DNA of 64,000 nt from positions 15,561,501 through 15,625,500 of the forward strand of contig NC_135359.1 in assembly GCF_051622035.1 (NCBI RefSeq). Direction: 5' to 3'. The notes beneath the pieces are model-generated. The model did no database searches and was not told where the DNA came from. It saw only the letters and a program-made list of their open reading frames with translations. The position numbers and the translations under genes are program-made. The DNA is from Arctopsyche grandis. Its lineage: Eukaryota; Arthropoda; Insecta; Trichoptera; Hydropsychidae. Below are positions 40,301-49,089 of this stretch, in pieces. The number at the start of each line of letters is the position of its first letter. Positions within the stretch are counted from its first letter, which is position 1.

Positions 40301-41117
40301 TGGTTATAACTTATAAGTGGTGCTATCATAGAATCTCTTGTTTAGTTTTACATTGAAAATGATCAATTATTAATGAAAATTTTAAACAGTGAAGATATGT
40401 AAAATCTTCCTGATATTTCAAGCGTAATTCGTCCCACCGTTTGGGAACAATTAGGAGCAGGGATTCTCAGAATGTTGGTGTTCGTTTTGACACGCACATA
40501 ATGAATGTCCGCCCATTCGTTAGTAAAACGTCCGTGGAAACTTATGTCACCCCGACACTTTTTCTATAGGCCTAGTAAATTTATACCACACGAGGGAACA
40601 CACCACAAGTCGTATATCCACTTTGGAGCATTTATTGCACCGGTAAATTGTGCCGAAACCCATTTTTAAGATGCAATTTCATATAAAATTCTAATTTTGA
40701 ACGGTAACGTTCCAGTCTCTGCGATATCATTCAATGTCAACGCATAGATTTGGGTATATTTCAAACACAGGAAATTCGACAATCTTTCGAATCATTAATT
40801 ATAGTCGATTCCACATGTGTAAATATTGTTACAAGCTCGATCCCCAGTGCCACGTTACGAATCCCTGGGGATTATCACCTTATTTTTTCAACTCATATGT
40901 CATTAATCTTTTCCAAGGTATACAAACACACAACTTTCGACAGTTTAAATTATTAACTATGCCGAAATTAAGCAGAAAATGTTCGACTAAATATATTTTT
41001 GGCATTTTTTTTTAAATATTGAAAAATCAAACCTTCTATTTGTTTCATAGGGGTGACTGCGCTAGTGTAAGGAGGTGCCCATGGACCATAACAGCATTCT
41101 TCAGGCTGCTGCTGCAT
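22900..41117 (-). CDS. org-1: T-box transcription factor, TBX1 / optomotor-blind-related-1
   Basis: Exons in transcript order: 41117-41033, 32168-32017, 31934-31705, 31422-31266, 29405-29250, 29158-29091, 23555-23464, 23384-22900. Phases agree and total 475 codons (474 aa). The T-box spans aa ~94-283: [19 protein letters not shown], then [92 protein letters not shown]. This is the TBX1/10 type rather than TBX20 or TBX15. It should bind T-box DNA sites in the nucleus; Drosophila org-1 specifies visceral and other muscle founders. Exon 1 ([19 protein letters not shown]) is inferred from its splice site and phase and is the least sure. The donor of exon 2 (GTTTAG) is weak. The C-terminus is Pro/Ser/His/Asn-rich and ends MHDFTPR. 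The last T-box exon joins the next in phase but yields Cys where TBX1 has Trp, so a small exon may be missing. Confidence 0.87.
23600..23678. repeat. (TA)n and (ATC)n tail of the RTE insertion
   Basis: A TA run from ~23619 followed by 'catcatcatcat' directly abuts the 3' end of the retrotransposon at 23686. On the minus strand this is the simple-repeat tail usual for RTE-type elements. Confidence 0.7.
23686..25278 (-). mobile_element. 5'-truncated RTE-like non-LTR retrotransposon with open reverse transcriptase
   Basis: An uninterrupted reading frame of ~530 codons runs on the minus strand inside an org-1 intron and in the same orientation as the gene. Reverse-transcriptase signatures are in order: [60 protein letters not shown]. 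The C-terminal region has [26 protein letters not shown] and GRPQGRW. The upstream endonuclease domain is absent, so it is a dead-on-arrival copy, though recent, since the frame is open. It lies between two TA runs (23619-23678 and ~25279-25308). A decayed relative is at 30045-30470. Confidence 0.9.
25279..25308. repeat. (TA)n at the truncated 5' end of the RTE element
   Basis: A short TA run flanks the truncation point. Together with the TA tail on the other side it may be the target-site repeat. Confidence 0.8.
25310..28240 (-). other. org-1 intron content, no exon recognised
   Basis: AT-rich intron sequence between the last T-box exon and the 3' exons. Notable stretches: a GC-richer run at 26260-26400 made of units around 'gcggttttgtc' (see separate entry), and an open minus-strand segment of 66 codons at 26671-26871 that I cannot assign. 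Confidence 0.4.
26260..26400. repeat. Solitary run of ~16-base 'gcggttttgtc' units
   Basis: About eight degenerate units, for example 'ggtggttttgtcac', 'cgcggttatgtctcg', 'cgcggttttgttgcctcg' and 'ggtggttttgtcgggg'. Same architecture as the arms of the foldback elements, but no opposite arm or target duplication was found. Probably half of an old copy. Confidence 0.45.
28242..28480. mobile_element. ~240-bp MITE with GTTATATTTGAAAGTGGC ends
   Basis: GTTATATTTGAAAGTGGC at 28242 is matched by its complement at 28463-28480, and the next ~12 bases also pair partly. No clear target duplication, so the class is undetermined. Confidence 0.5.
29510..29870 (+). mobile_element. Possible solo LTR or TRIM fragment
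   Basis: A GC-richer block inside an org-1 intron with a TATA-like 'ctatatatagg' (29740) followed ~80 bases later by 'gtgaataattta'. This order resembles an LTR. No matching ends or duplication were found, so this is tentative. Confidence 0.25.
30045..30470 (+). pseudogene. Decayed RTE-like retrotransposon 3' fragment
   Basis: The plus strand encodes broken pieces that match the C-terminal part of the element at 23686-25278: [52 protein letters not shown]. Ends in 'gatggcgaatggctgtgaatg', the same 3' end. Stops and frameshifts are present. It lies in an org-1 intron, opposite in orientation to the gene. Confidence 0.85.
30510..30600 (-). mobile_element. SINE body fragment
   Basis: 'gaagaaccgtttcaacaatc' to 'cttggagtcacaaatattc' matches the body of the SINE at 9125-9330. 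The tRNA-like head is missing. Confidence 0.7.
30830..31080 (+). pseudogene. Second decayed non-LTR retrotransposon 3' fragment
   Basis: Weakly readable plus-strand pieces such as [25 protein letters not shown] resemble the region after the reverse transcriptase (the GRP..RW..D motif). More decayed than the copy at 30045 and perhaps of another clade. Confidence 0.45.
32583..33156. mobile_element. Tc1/mariner-type MITE, family copy 1
   Basis: Starts TGTTATAGTCGAAGAGTATT right after TA and continues with 'ttcagttgtaatatattcc'. The right half is the inverse with 'atattacaactgaaaa' and 'cacttcaactata', partly duplicated. The internal 210 bp is shared with 35548-35790 at high identity. Confidence 0.65.
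33228..33329. mobile_element. 102-bp hAT-like MITE (TAGAGGTAGG family)
   Basis: Ends TAGAGGTAGG (left) and CAGTGACTA (right), flanked by exact CTTATGAG repeats (33220-33227 and 33330-33337). Same family as the copies at 50663-50980, 52236-52500 and 53391-53453. Confidence 0.8.
35548..35790. mobile_element. Tc1/mariner-type MITE, truncated copy 2
   Basis: Starts TGTTACAGTCGAAATGTATT after TA and matches copy 1 for ~240 bp, including 'gttgagttttgacagttcta'. The right half is missing. Confidence 0.65.
37418..37994. mobile_element. Tc1/mariner-type MITE, complete copy 3 (577 bp)
   Basis: Left end TGTTACAGGCAAAGTGTATT and right end the complement of TGTTACCGTCGAAGTGTATT, both directly bounded by TA (37416-37417 and 37995-37996). 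TA duplication is the Tc1/mariner hallmark. The interior has no reading frame. Confidence 0.75.
38605..38665. repeat. Short hairpin
   Basis: 'aagtgtctcgttttc' and its exact complement are separated by five bases. Function unknown. Confidence 0.7.
39376..39700. mobile_element. Tc1/mariner-type MITE, degraded copy 4
   Basis: Contains 'gaaatatattttgactagtt', 'attacaactgaaaatacactt' and the internal 'gttaaagctcaactgtcaaa' in the reverse orientation relative to copy 1. The ends are worn. Confidence 0.55.
40030..40200 (-). mobile_element. Possible tRNA-derived SINE of a second type
   Basis: The minus strand reads 'tagctcactagttacgcc' then 'gaggattcaattcccggg', which resemble A- and B-boxes at a plausible distance. 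Only one copy in the window. Confidence 0.35.
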
Positions 41118-43082
41118 GATGATTTTTAAATTTTTGTTTTAAAATTTATCTAAAAAGTTTCTGACCAATAGTCAAAATAAACTCGCACAAAATTTTAAAA
41201 CATCACTTTGTCTGATTGTTTAAAAGTTCACTAATATCACATTGTTTACTTCAAATACATACATGAACACTGTAAATATAAATAATGATTTATTTTAATT
41301 ACAATTTAAAATCGAAATTAATCTATTTTTGTTCCGCAGACAGTATTACTTAGTATGTTGAATAAATCATTAATCTTACAAACATAACAAAATACATTGA
41401 AGTTTCAAAAAGTAAATTTTAATTTCACGTTGAAAGAAAAGTCCGCGGACTAATGAGCCGACGATAGATGGCATTTCTGAGCCATCTTTTGCTAGCGAGA
41501 TATATTTGGGTATTGAATTTAAAATATTAATTTAATTTCGATGACTTTCAATCTTAATCTACGCATCTGTAATAATTTTAGATGACACATACTTTTAAAC
41601 GAATTAAATGCGTTATATAAATAATTTACGTTGTAAAGTTTTAACCATTACTTTTGAGCAGATATATAATCCTTTGAAAGCGTGGATAATTTTAGTTTGC
41701 GTAATATTTTTGTTAGCAAAGATCTGAAGTGATGATGTGCTAGTTTTCCGTAGGTATACAACGCGGTGAAGAGTTTTCATGTTGTTCGTCTTTTAACGCC
41801 AGCTCATTGGGCAACTTGATGTATCTAAAATTACGCAATTGTTGTGTACAAAAACACATCATGCATACGTATAATTGAATGATAAATTCTGCACGTTAAT
41901 ATATCCGTTAACAAAACGATTATTTTCGCGGCTGAAAACCGCGACCTACGATATCCGCTTTTCCGTTGCGTTTTCCGCCGAACATTGTGTCACACTGTCA
42001 TTGGAATCATTTAAAAATGTCCAAACGCAATATTTATATCAACAGAACAATATAAAAAGAATTTAGAACCACTCAACGCTCCGTCCGCGCTTTCGCCTAG
42101 GTTGTAAAAACGAAGCGACCGCTGAAACTTTGCGGAAACGTTTTAAATACACTACAATTTTCTCACACTGCTTTCTTACAGAATTACATCACAAAACAAA
42201 CGTAAAAATTATTTATATATATTTATATTTAACTCAATCACTAAAAAATTTTTTTTTATACAGAATACATATCTATTTATGTAAACAATTTGTATAAATT
42301 TAGTTTTATGTTAAATTTTATATCTAAATATGATATTTTACATCCCAAACTGTACTAACTCAATTATCTTAAAATACAGGAAAATCTTTTAAAATCATAT
42401 TTATGCATATTATTCCAAGTCGTATTTTTATATAATTACGAATAAAAATACTAACGCACACACAATTTTTAAAACAATGAAAACGTGATCAGCGACCGAT
42501 TCTGAGTTTAATTCAGTCAAAATTTCAAGTTCAAATTTTTAAATGATCACAAAATTTAATTTATTTTTACTTCGTACATACATATAGATAAAGCAAATAT
42601 GATTAAGAATAAACTGCTACTTCTGTTGAATGGATTTTAATCAAATTTACTAAACTCTTGGATGATTGCATAAGTTCGTGTCCGATTATCATTCGTAATG
42701 GTATACATTTTCTAATATTAAACGAGCACGAACTTATGCAATCAACTAATATAATCTGATATGAAGTTTTAGTTTGATATACAGAACGGTTTTGAAAGAA
42801 AAATAAACCACCAAAGTTCAAGAAATTGAATTGAAAATAGTATTATTTTATAAAAATCACAATATTGATCATACATGGATTTTTTTTAAATTGATTCATT
42901 AAGCGCTTCATTGAATTGCAAATTTATTTAATTTATATATAAATAAAAAAAAATAACTAATATATAAACTTTGCTTGCAAAAATATTGCGCAAACTAAAA
43001 TTTTTCACGCCTTTAAGGGACACATATCTGTTCGAAAGTATTTAAATAACGTTTAAATCTTAATAGCGTTATTCATATAAAG
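41118..43082. other. Upstream region of org-1 with GC-richer patches
   Basis: Likely holds the org-1 promoter. GC-richer stretches at 41430-41500 (with a gatggc...gccatc inverted repeat) and 41760-42150 (with a 'cgcgg'/'ccgcg' hairpin near 41930) stand out but cannot be assigned. A hairpin MITE remnant lies at 42655-42745. Confidence 0.35.
42655..42745. repeat. Hairpin with 'gattgcataagttcgtg' arms
   Basis: A 17-base inverted repeat (42664-42680 and its complement at 42727-42744) with a ~45-base loop. Resembles a miniature DNA transposon, but no duplication was found. Confidence 0.5.
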
Positions 43083-43910
43083 TACTAGAGATTTTACCCG
43101 GCCTCGCTCGGTATTTATAATATAAACCGCTTAAACACGGCTAATCTAATAGTGAACATTTTATTAAATTTATTTGAATAGTTTTATTTTATTTAAATTT
43201 ATTTGAATATTCATTTGTTTTTATTATCAACTTTAACGTCACGGATTCTACGAACCAAAACTTATATACATACATACAAAGTCTCTTTCGAAATTATATA
43301 TTACTAGTGGTTTTACCCGGCTTCACTCGGTATTTGTAATATAAACCGCTTAAACAAAGCTTATCTAATAGTAAACATTTTATTAAATTTATTTGAATAT
43401 TCATTTGTTTTTTTTTTTTATAAAATTTAACGTCACGGATTTTACGAACCAACAATTGTTATATATGTACATACAAAGTCTCTTTCGAAATTATATATTA
43501 CTAATGGTTTTACCCGGCTTCACTCGGTATTTGTAATATAAACCGCTTAAACACGGCTTATCTAATAGTAAACATTTTATTAAATTTATTTTAATATTCC
43601 TTTTTTTTTTTTTATGAAATTTAACGTCACGGATTCTACGAACCAACAATTGTTATATACATACAAAGTCTCTTTCGAAATTATATATTACTAGTGGTTT
43701 TACCCGGCTTCGCTCGGTATTTGTAATATAAACCGCTTAAACACGGCTAATCTAATAGTAAATATTTTATTAAATTTATTTGAATATTTTTATTTTATTT
43801 AAATTTATTTCATTTGTTTTTTTTTTATCAAATTTAACGTCATGGATTCTACGGACCAACAATAGTTACATATGTACATACAAAGTCTTTTTCGAAATTA
43901 TATATTAGAT
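43083..43910. repeat. Four-unit tandem array of ~190-220-bp monomers
   Basis: Units begin TACTAG(T)GGTTTTACCCGG at about 43083, 43302, 43499 and 43689. Each continues with 'cttcgctcggtatttg', 'aaaccgcttaaacacggc' and an 'aacgtcacggattctacg' block, and ends 'gtctctttcgaaattatat'. Lengths differ by A/T-rich indels. A single related unit lies at 46298-46548. Confidence 0.85.
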
Positions 43911-44129
43911 TTATATAACAGTCACTTATATTATTGGTTATTATTAAAAAAAAAAAACAAATTAATTTTTCATTGAAAACAGCAAACTTTTCACAACGAA
44001 CACTGAAATATTTCGAAAAAGTTTTACACTATACTTTTAAACACACGGAATTGCACTGGCGGGGAGTTTATTCACTTTTGGTTGAGGATCACAATGTCGA
44101 TATGCAAATATGCAATACCTATGCAAAAA

Positions 44130-44345
44130 TGTCCGATAGTTAGAGGCACGTGTCCGATAATCGGGATTGGAGCTGTGTAGTGTGCGCGAGCTGTCATCGG
44201 GCCGGGCGAGCCCCGACTCCTGACAGCGCGAGGCGCTAAGAGATCCGCCACATTTTTGTCGGCTTTTTTTGGAGCGCTCGCCCCTCTAGGGGGGCACCGC
44301 TGAATGATCCGCTTCCGAGTCGTTTCGTCGCCAATCATTTCGCAC
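44130..44345. promoter_or_regulatory. Orphan GC-rich island
   Basis: About 200 bp of GC-rich sequence in an AT-rich desert, followed at 44440 by 'gccaagatggcgctt'. That resembles a promoter with a start codon in good context, but the frame closes after 23 codons. Could be an unannotated gene start or non-coding RNA promoter. Confidence 0.25.
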
Positions 44346-44619
44346 CGTGGATTAATTAAAGGCCGATCAACAAGCCCCCACCAGTCTTACGTATTTCTGT
44401 GTAGCTTACACGTCGCTTTCATTATTGAATGGTAATTTGCCAAGATGGCGCTTTCGAAGAAATTTCACACTTCAAAGGTTTCTACTTCGGAAAATTTCAT
44501 ATTTCTTATCTATAATTAGTGCGATCTATTGGTGGAACGCAGCGTCGATTTATCATACATTGAAATACGCGCGCGTTTGGGGCCCCCGAATCTTGGGGGC
44601 CCTGAAATGAGTTTTTACT

Positions 44620-46297
44620 ACCGGAATTTACAACTTACAATTTATTATCAATGTTCGCAATACGTTAATAAGCCGAGAATAAAATAAAATAATACCTGTT
44701 TTACACAGTGTTTTAAAATAGTACCTATTTTATTCCAAAAACTGTTAGTGTTTCAAGTACATATATGTAGTAAATAAAAAATATATGGTTTTGTTAAATC
44801 CTAATGAAAAACCATATACTGAAAAGCATGGTAAAAAACGATGATAGAATTTCTTAACAGAAGTGGGAAAAATAGGAATGGGTAATTAAAAAAAGACCCT
44901 TAATCATAGACTATTGCAAATTCTATTATATGTAATATACGACAGACTCAAAAATTCTAGTCATTGGTGTGATCACATCAATATTGATATGGTAAAACTT
45001 CTTGAATTAAATAAAAAAAGTATTTACACATGTAGGTACATACATATTTTCATTTCACAAAAGCATTTTTGCTAAATTTACTGGCCAGATTTAACCTTTT
45101 CCACTCTCCATACCACATATGTACATATATGAAACGAATATTTGTACATATGTATAATGAATCTCATCATTTAGATAGATTGATGAAAAATTATTTCGAA
45201 TCAGTAGTATAACTTGATGGTTGCGTTAATGTTAACCACCGAGAGGTTCCCGGTTTCAAGCCTTGGGTTGACCTCGATTAAAAATAAATGAAATGTATTC
45301 GTAGTATTTCTGTAGTACTGCTGGTCAGACTTGGATATTTATGACCGCAAGTCGAGTTTGCTAATGTATATGATTTCATTGTTGAAACGGTTCCTCATCG
45401 AATTTTCAAAACCATCCTACCGACTATGTCACCACCGTTTGAATATAATTTCAAATTTATAATCTTTAAATTTATATATTATATGTACAAGTTTAAACCA
45501 CAGGGGCAATTCGTTATAAGATCATGGGAAAATATACATTTATTTAAAGGTAAATTATAATCGAAGCCCCATTTATTAGAATTGGACAAATAACTTAAAT
45601 TTTTTACTTTGCGAATCATTAAAAATAGATGTAATTGCTATATTTGATAGTTGTTTTTTATGCCTCTGTTTAATACCTATAAAATAATAAAGGGAGGTAA
45701 TGTTCGAAATTCTTGAAAAATCGATATTCATTGGATATTTGAAAAGAATAATTTAATTACTATTGATATCAAACATGACGAACATACAATTATAAAAACC
45801 TTATAATTGTATGTTCTTATAATTGATATGGTTAGCTTGGCAACATATAGCTATTAAAATTTTTTGATTTTTACTAAAATACTTGAGTATTCCTGAGTTT
45901 TTTATCGTGTGAAAGTATTTGTACATACATATGTATGATATACACATACAAATATTCTATTATACTTATAAAGTTTGACTAAGTGAAAGACGAACATTTG
46001 ATTTCTAAGAATATTCTAAGAACTCATACATAGGTAGATGGATCTCTTGGTACTTTTTTTCTTATAAAATAAACTATTTGATAAATTATGCAATAAAAGT
46101 TGTTGCTTTCAATTATCATATTATTTTAAATCATCGATAAATCCATTCATCAATTCCATTGATCAAACAGATTTATCGACATGTTGAATCGATTGATCAA
46201 TGGACGAAGCTGATCAGATCGAAAATCATTTTTCATTCACGGCTAGGAAAAAAATATATATAACAATTCCTTGAGTACGTATGTAGATATATTGTAT
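44620..46297. other. Intergenic stretch with one SINE
   Basis: AT-rich, with 'acatatgtac' patches and small hairpins (for example 45790-45825). No gene recognised. Confidence 0.35.
45205..45425 (+). mobile_element. tRNA-derived SINE
   Basis: Plus-strand copy: 'cttgatggttgcgttaatg' (A-box-like), 'ggtttcaagccttgg' (B-box-like), body 'ggtcagacttggatatttat' and 'ttgttgaaacggttcctcat'. Same family as 9125-9330. Confidence 0.7.
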
Positions 46298-46548
46298 AGT
46301 AGTTGTTTTACCCGGCTTCGCTCAGTATTTGTAATATAAACAGCTTAAACATGGCGAATCTAACAGTAAATGTTCATTTGTTTTTTTATTAAATTTATTT
46401 GAATCGAAAAAAATATAGATAATATTCAAACAATTGAATTGACGTCATAGAAATTTTGTTTTGTTTACGAAGTTCCCAACCAAAGATACTTACATACATA
46501 TATATGTACATACTTACATACAAAGTCTCTTTTGAAATTATGTATTAA
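46298..46548. repeat. Single dispersed unit of the 43083-43910 array
   Basis: 'gttgttttacccggcttcgctc', 'aatataaacagcttaaac', and at the end 'caaagtctcttttgaaattat'. Shows that the array monomer also moves or is copied singly. Confidence 0.8.
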
Positions 46549-47323
46549 TATACATAAGATTCATATTATATATGTAGGTACTTATATAATATACACATGG
46601 TGCAATACTTTGTGTACTTTTGGATATATGTATGTATGTAATTACTTATACGGAATTATATATGTTTATATATATACATGTATATATAAATAATAATATA
46701 AATTTATGTAGAAATTGGAATCATAAAAAATTTTAAGAATAATTTTTTTCAGCCTATGGAAATTCCGTAAGTTTTTCCGTATCTAAACATTCTCAGAGTA
46801 TTTTTATATGTACGTACGTATTTCTAAAATGAACGCACTTTAATTATTTATATTGGAAAAGATTTTTTTCTTCGAAAGATTCAAAAACAAATTGAACAAA
46901 ACAGAGTGTAGGCGGAAAGTGATTCCACGCCCACTACTGAAATCAAATAACGCCATTGGTTTGTTATTCGTAAGGCGTGGCTTCACATGTTCTAAGCGTA
47001 TTCCCAGCGTTTTCCAATTTTCAACTAACTTTAAACATATTTAATATTATATTGATCAATATGTTATATATAAACAATAAATTTAAAAATTACATTGTTG
47101 ATTTAAAAAATGTATAAAATATAGAATACAGACGCTTAAATAAACAATCATCCAGGTAGATTCTATAATTATACGAAGACCGTTTGTTCATACGATTATC
47201 TTTTATTGACAATCTTAAATACTAGTGTTGTACCTGATGAAATATCATCGCATGGGTGTTGGCATATTAAGTTATTAAATAAAATAAAAAATTAAAAGAA
47301 ATATGTCGGTTCTGTGTTCGATA

Positions 47324-47641
47324 CGGTTACCTGACAACTCGTTCACAGGTTTTCCGTAAACCGAGGATGCGCTCCAGGCATTACGTATACGGCCATCTCT
47401 TTCTCACCCCGTCTGTTCACCAAGATCTCGTTTACTATGCCATTACGTATGCAGCCATATCTTTCACAGACCGTCTGTTATCGGTGAACAGGCGGTCTGT
47501 GAAAGATATGGCTGCATACGTAATGGCAGAGTAAACGAGATCTTGGTGAACAGACGGGGCGAGAAAGAGATGGCCGTATACGTAATGCCTGGAGCGCATC
47601 CTCGGTTTACGGAAAATCTGTGAACGAGTTGTCGTGTCACC
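47324..47641. mobile_element. 318-bp near-perfect palindrome with 8-bp target duplication
   Basis: Two arms of ~150 bp pair almost completely (for example 'gcattacgtatacggccatc' with its complement). GTTCGATA flanks both sides (47316-47323 and 47642-47649). Termini CGGTTACCTGACAACTCG and the complement of GGTGACACGACAACTCG. The very high arm identity suggests a recent insertion or gene conversion. Confidence 0.75.
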
Positions 47642-47664
47642 GTTCGATATGCACGTGTTCAGAA

Positions 47665-47735
47665 ACACTAAATTTCGGACGGTTGGGCAGCGTACGTTAA
47701 TAAGTCGCTGGTGGCGACTTATTAACGTATGTAAA
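47665..47735 (+). pseudogene. Merlin transposase remnant
   Basis: 'atttcggacggttgggcagcg' is nearly identical to the ISDGWTAY-coding part of the Merlin transposase at 53745. It is followed by a small perfect hairpin (47693-47728) and then unrelated sequence. Confidence 0.5.
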
Positions 47736-47833
47736 ATTCTCTAGTAGCCGCACTTGAGAACCTTGTCTTGAGAATTTGTCATTCAAGAATGCACCAACAA
47801 GTAATCCTACTGCATCCTAAATGGGCAAAGTGA

Positions 47834-48097
47834 GTGCATCCCATTAGGTATAAAATGTTGTTAAAAATATTTATTTATTATAATTATGTGCGTGGTAGAC
47901 ATTATCATTTGATGGTTGTTCCTCCTGCTAGTACAGTTCTTTTTCGAATGACTCCTATTCCAAGAGCTATTCGACTTATCAATGAAATCGTTGCTGCCGT
48001 GCCTGAATGCGACATTGTCCACCTAAGTGAGCGTAGATTATCGGATATTATTTTAACATATTTATCTGGTAACCTACGCTCATCATTATTCTCTTAA
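47834..48097 (+). other. Unassigned open segment
   Basis: A reading frame of 87 codons whose second half (RLINEIVAAVPECDIVHLSE, then RRLSDIILTYLSGN) has a regular amphipathic pattern unlike random AT-rich translation. No family recognised. It may be a transposon-derived or host exon. Confidence 0.25.
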
Positions 48098-48249
48098 TTT
48101 GAATGTGATGTACATATGTTCATATACTCTCATCCATTTGGGCCTCGCAGGGATGTTTTGTATTTGTAACTTGTTTTTATTTATCGGAACAGGCTGCAAG
48201 ACATTCCCTTATTTGTATTTTTACTTTTATTAATTATTAGTATATGAAG

Positions 48250-49085
48250 TCTTGGGTATAGGGGGGGGTTGCAGGAGAGAGACAATTAAAAGGCGATCTT
48301 AGTTCAACCTTGTACGTTTATTGTTCGTATATAAAGTATACATTCGATGCGTGTGGGCATCCGGTCAGCGGTACACCGCTACTACCTGTCAGTTAGCGTC
48401 AACCGCGTTGACCCGCACTATGGGGTACCAACTAGGGGTCCCAATCAAATATTCGAATATTCGAGTATTCGAATTATTTGTCTGATTTTTCAGCCATTCG
48501 TTATTCGAATATTTCATCAACTATTCGAATATTATTCGTGTATATATTTTTTTATAAAGTAAATACACAAAATCAACACGAAAGCAGTGTTGACGAAGAA
48601 GCCGACGATTATAAATAAAATGAAATATACAATGGGGATAATTGTGATAAAAATGAATATAATGAAGAAGATGAAATGTCTACATGTGAAAATATGGATT
48701 TTTATTCATTAAATACGGAAATGTTTGAAGAAAATCACTTTTCGATCGATAATAATCTCTACGAAATTTTAGAAATCATCAGAAAAATAATAAGAATATT
48801 TAAGAAGTCACCGGCAAAATATAAATTTTTACAAGAAACCATAATGAAAAAAGAAAATAAAAAATTGAAATTATTATTGGTTATAAAAACGAGGTGAAAT
48901 TCAATGGCAACTATGATAAGACGATTCATTCAAATTTATGCTTGGTACATACATATGTAATAACTTTTTTTTAATTTTCGAATATATTCGAATATTCGAA
49001 TAGCTCTTGATTTACTATTCGATATTCGAATAGTTGAAGTCGACGGATATTTGGGATCCCTAGTACCAACTCTTAACACTAACAC
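48250..49085 (-). mobile_element. Possible solo LTR, split by a hAT element
   Basis: On the minus strand, TGTTAGTGTTAAGAGTTGG is followed (after the inserted element) by a GC-richer stretch, a TATATA-like box near 48335, AATAAACGT near 48320 and a C-rich end near 48262. The order fits an LTR, but the boundaries and flanking duplication are not established. Confidence 0.35.
48433..49062 (+). mobile_element. 630-bp non-autonomous hAT element
   Basis: Ends TAGGGGTCCCAA (left) and GGGATCCCTA (right). GTACCAAC is repeated exactly on both sides (48425-48432 and 49063-49070). Subterminal zones are full of 'attcgaatattcgaata'. The interior at 48676-48950 encodes a hAT transposase remnant (IIRKIIRIFKKSPAKYKFL, KLLLVIKTR, with a stop at the expected W). 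Confidence 0.88.
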
Positions 49086-49089
49086 ATAT

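Larger units (their letters stand above)
32170..41032 (-). other. First intron of org-1 (8.9 kb)
   Basis: Spans the gap between the proposed first coding exon and the next exon. Contains at least four copies of one Tc1/mariner-type MITE, one very short hAT-like MITE (33228-33329) and a possible SINE. The stretch 33340-35540 and the stretch 35800-37400 show no recognised repeat and are the likeliest places for enhancers. Confidence 0.45.
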
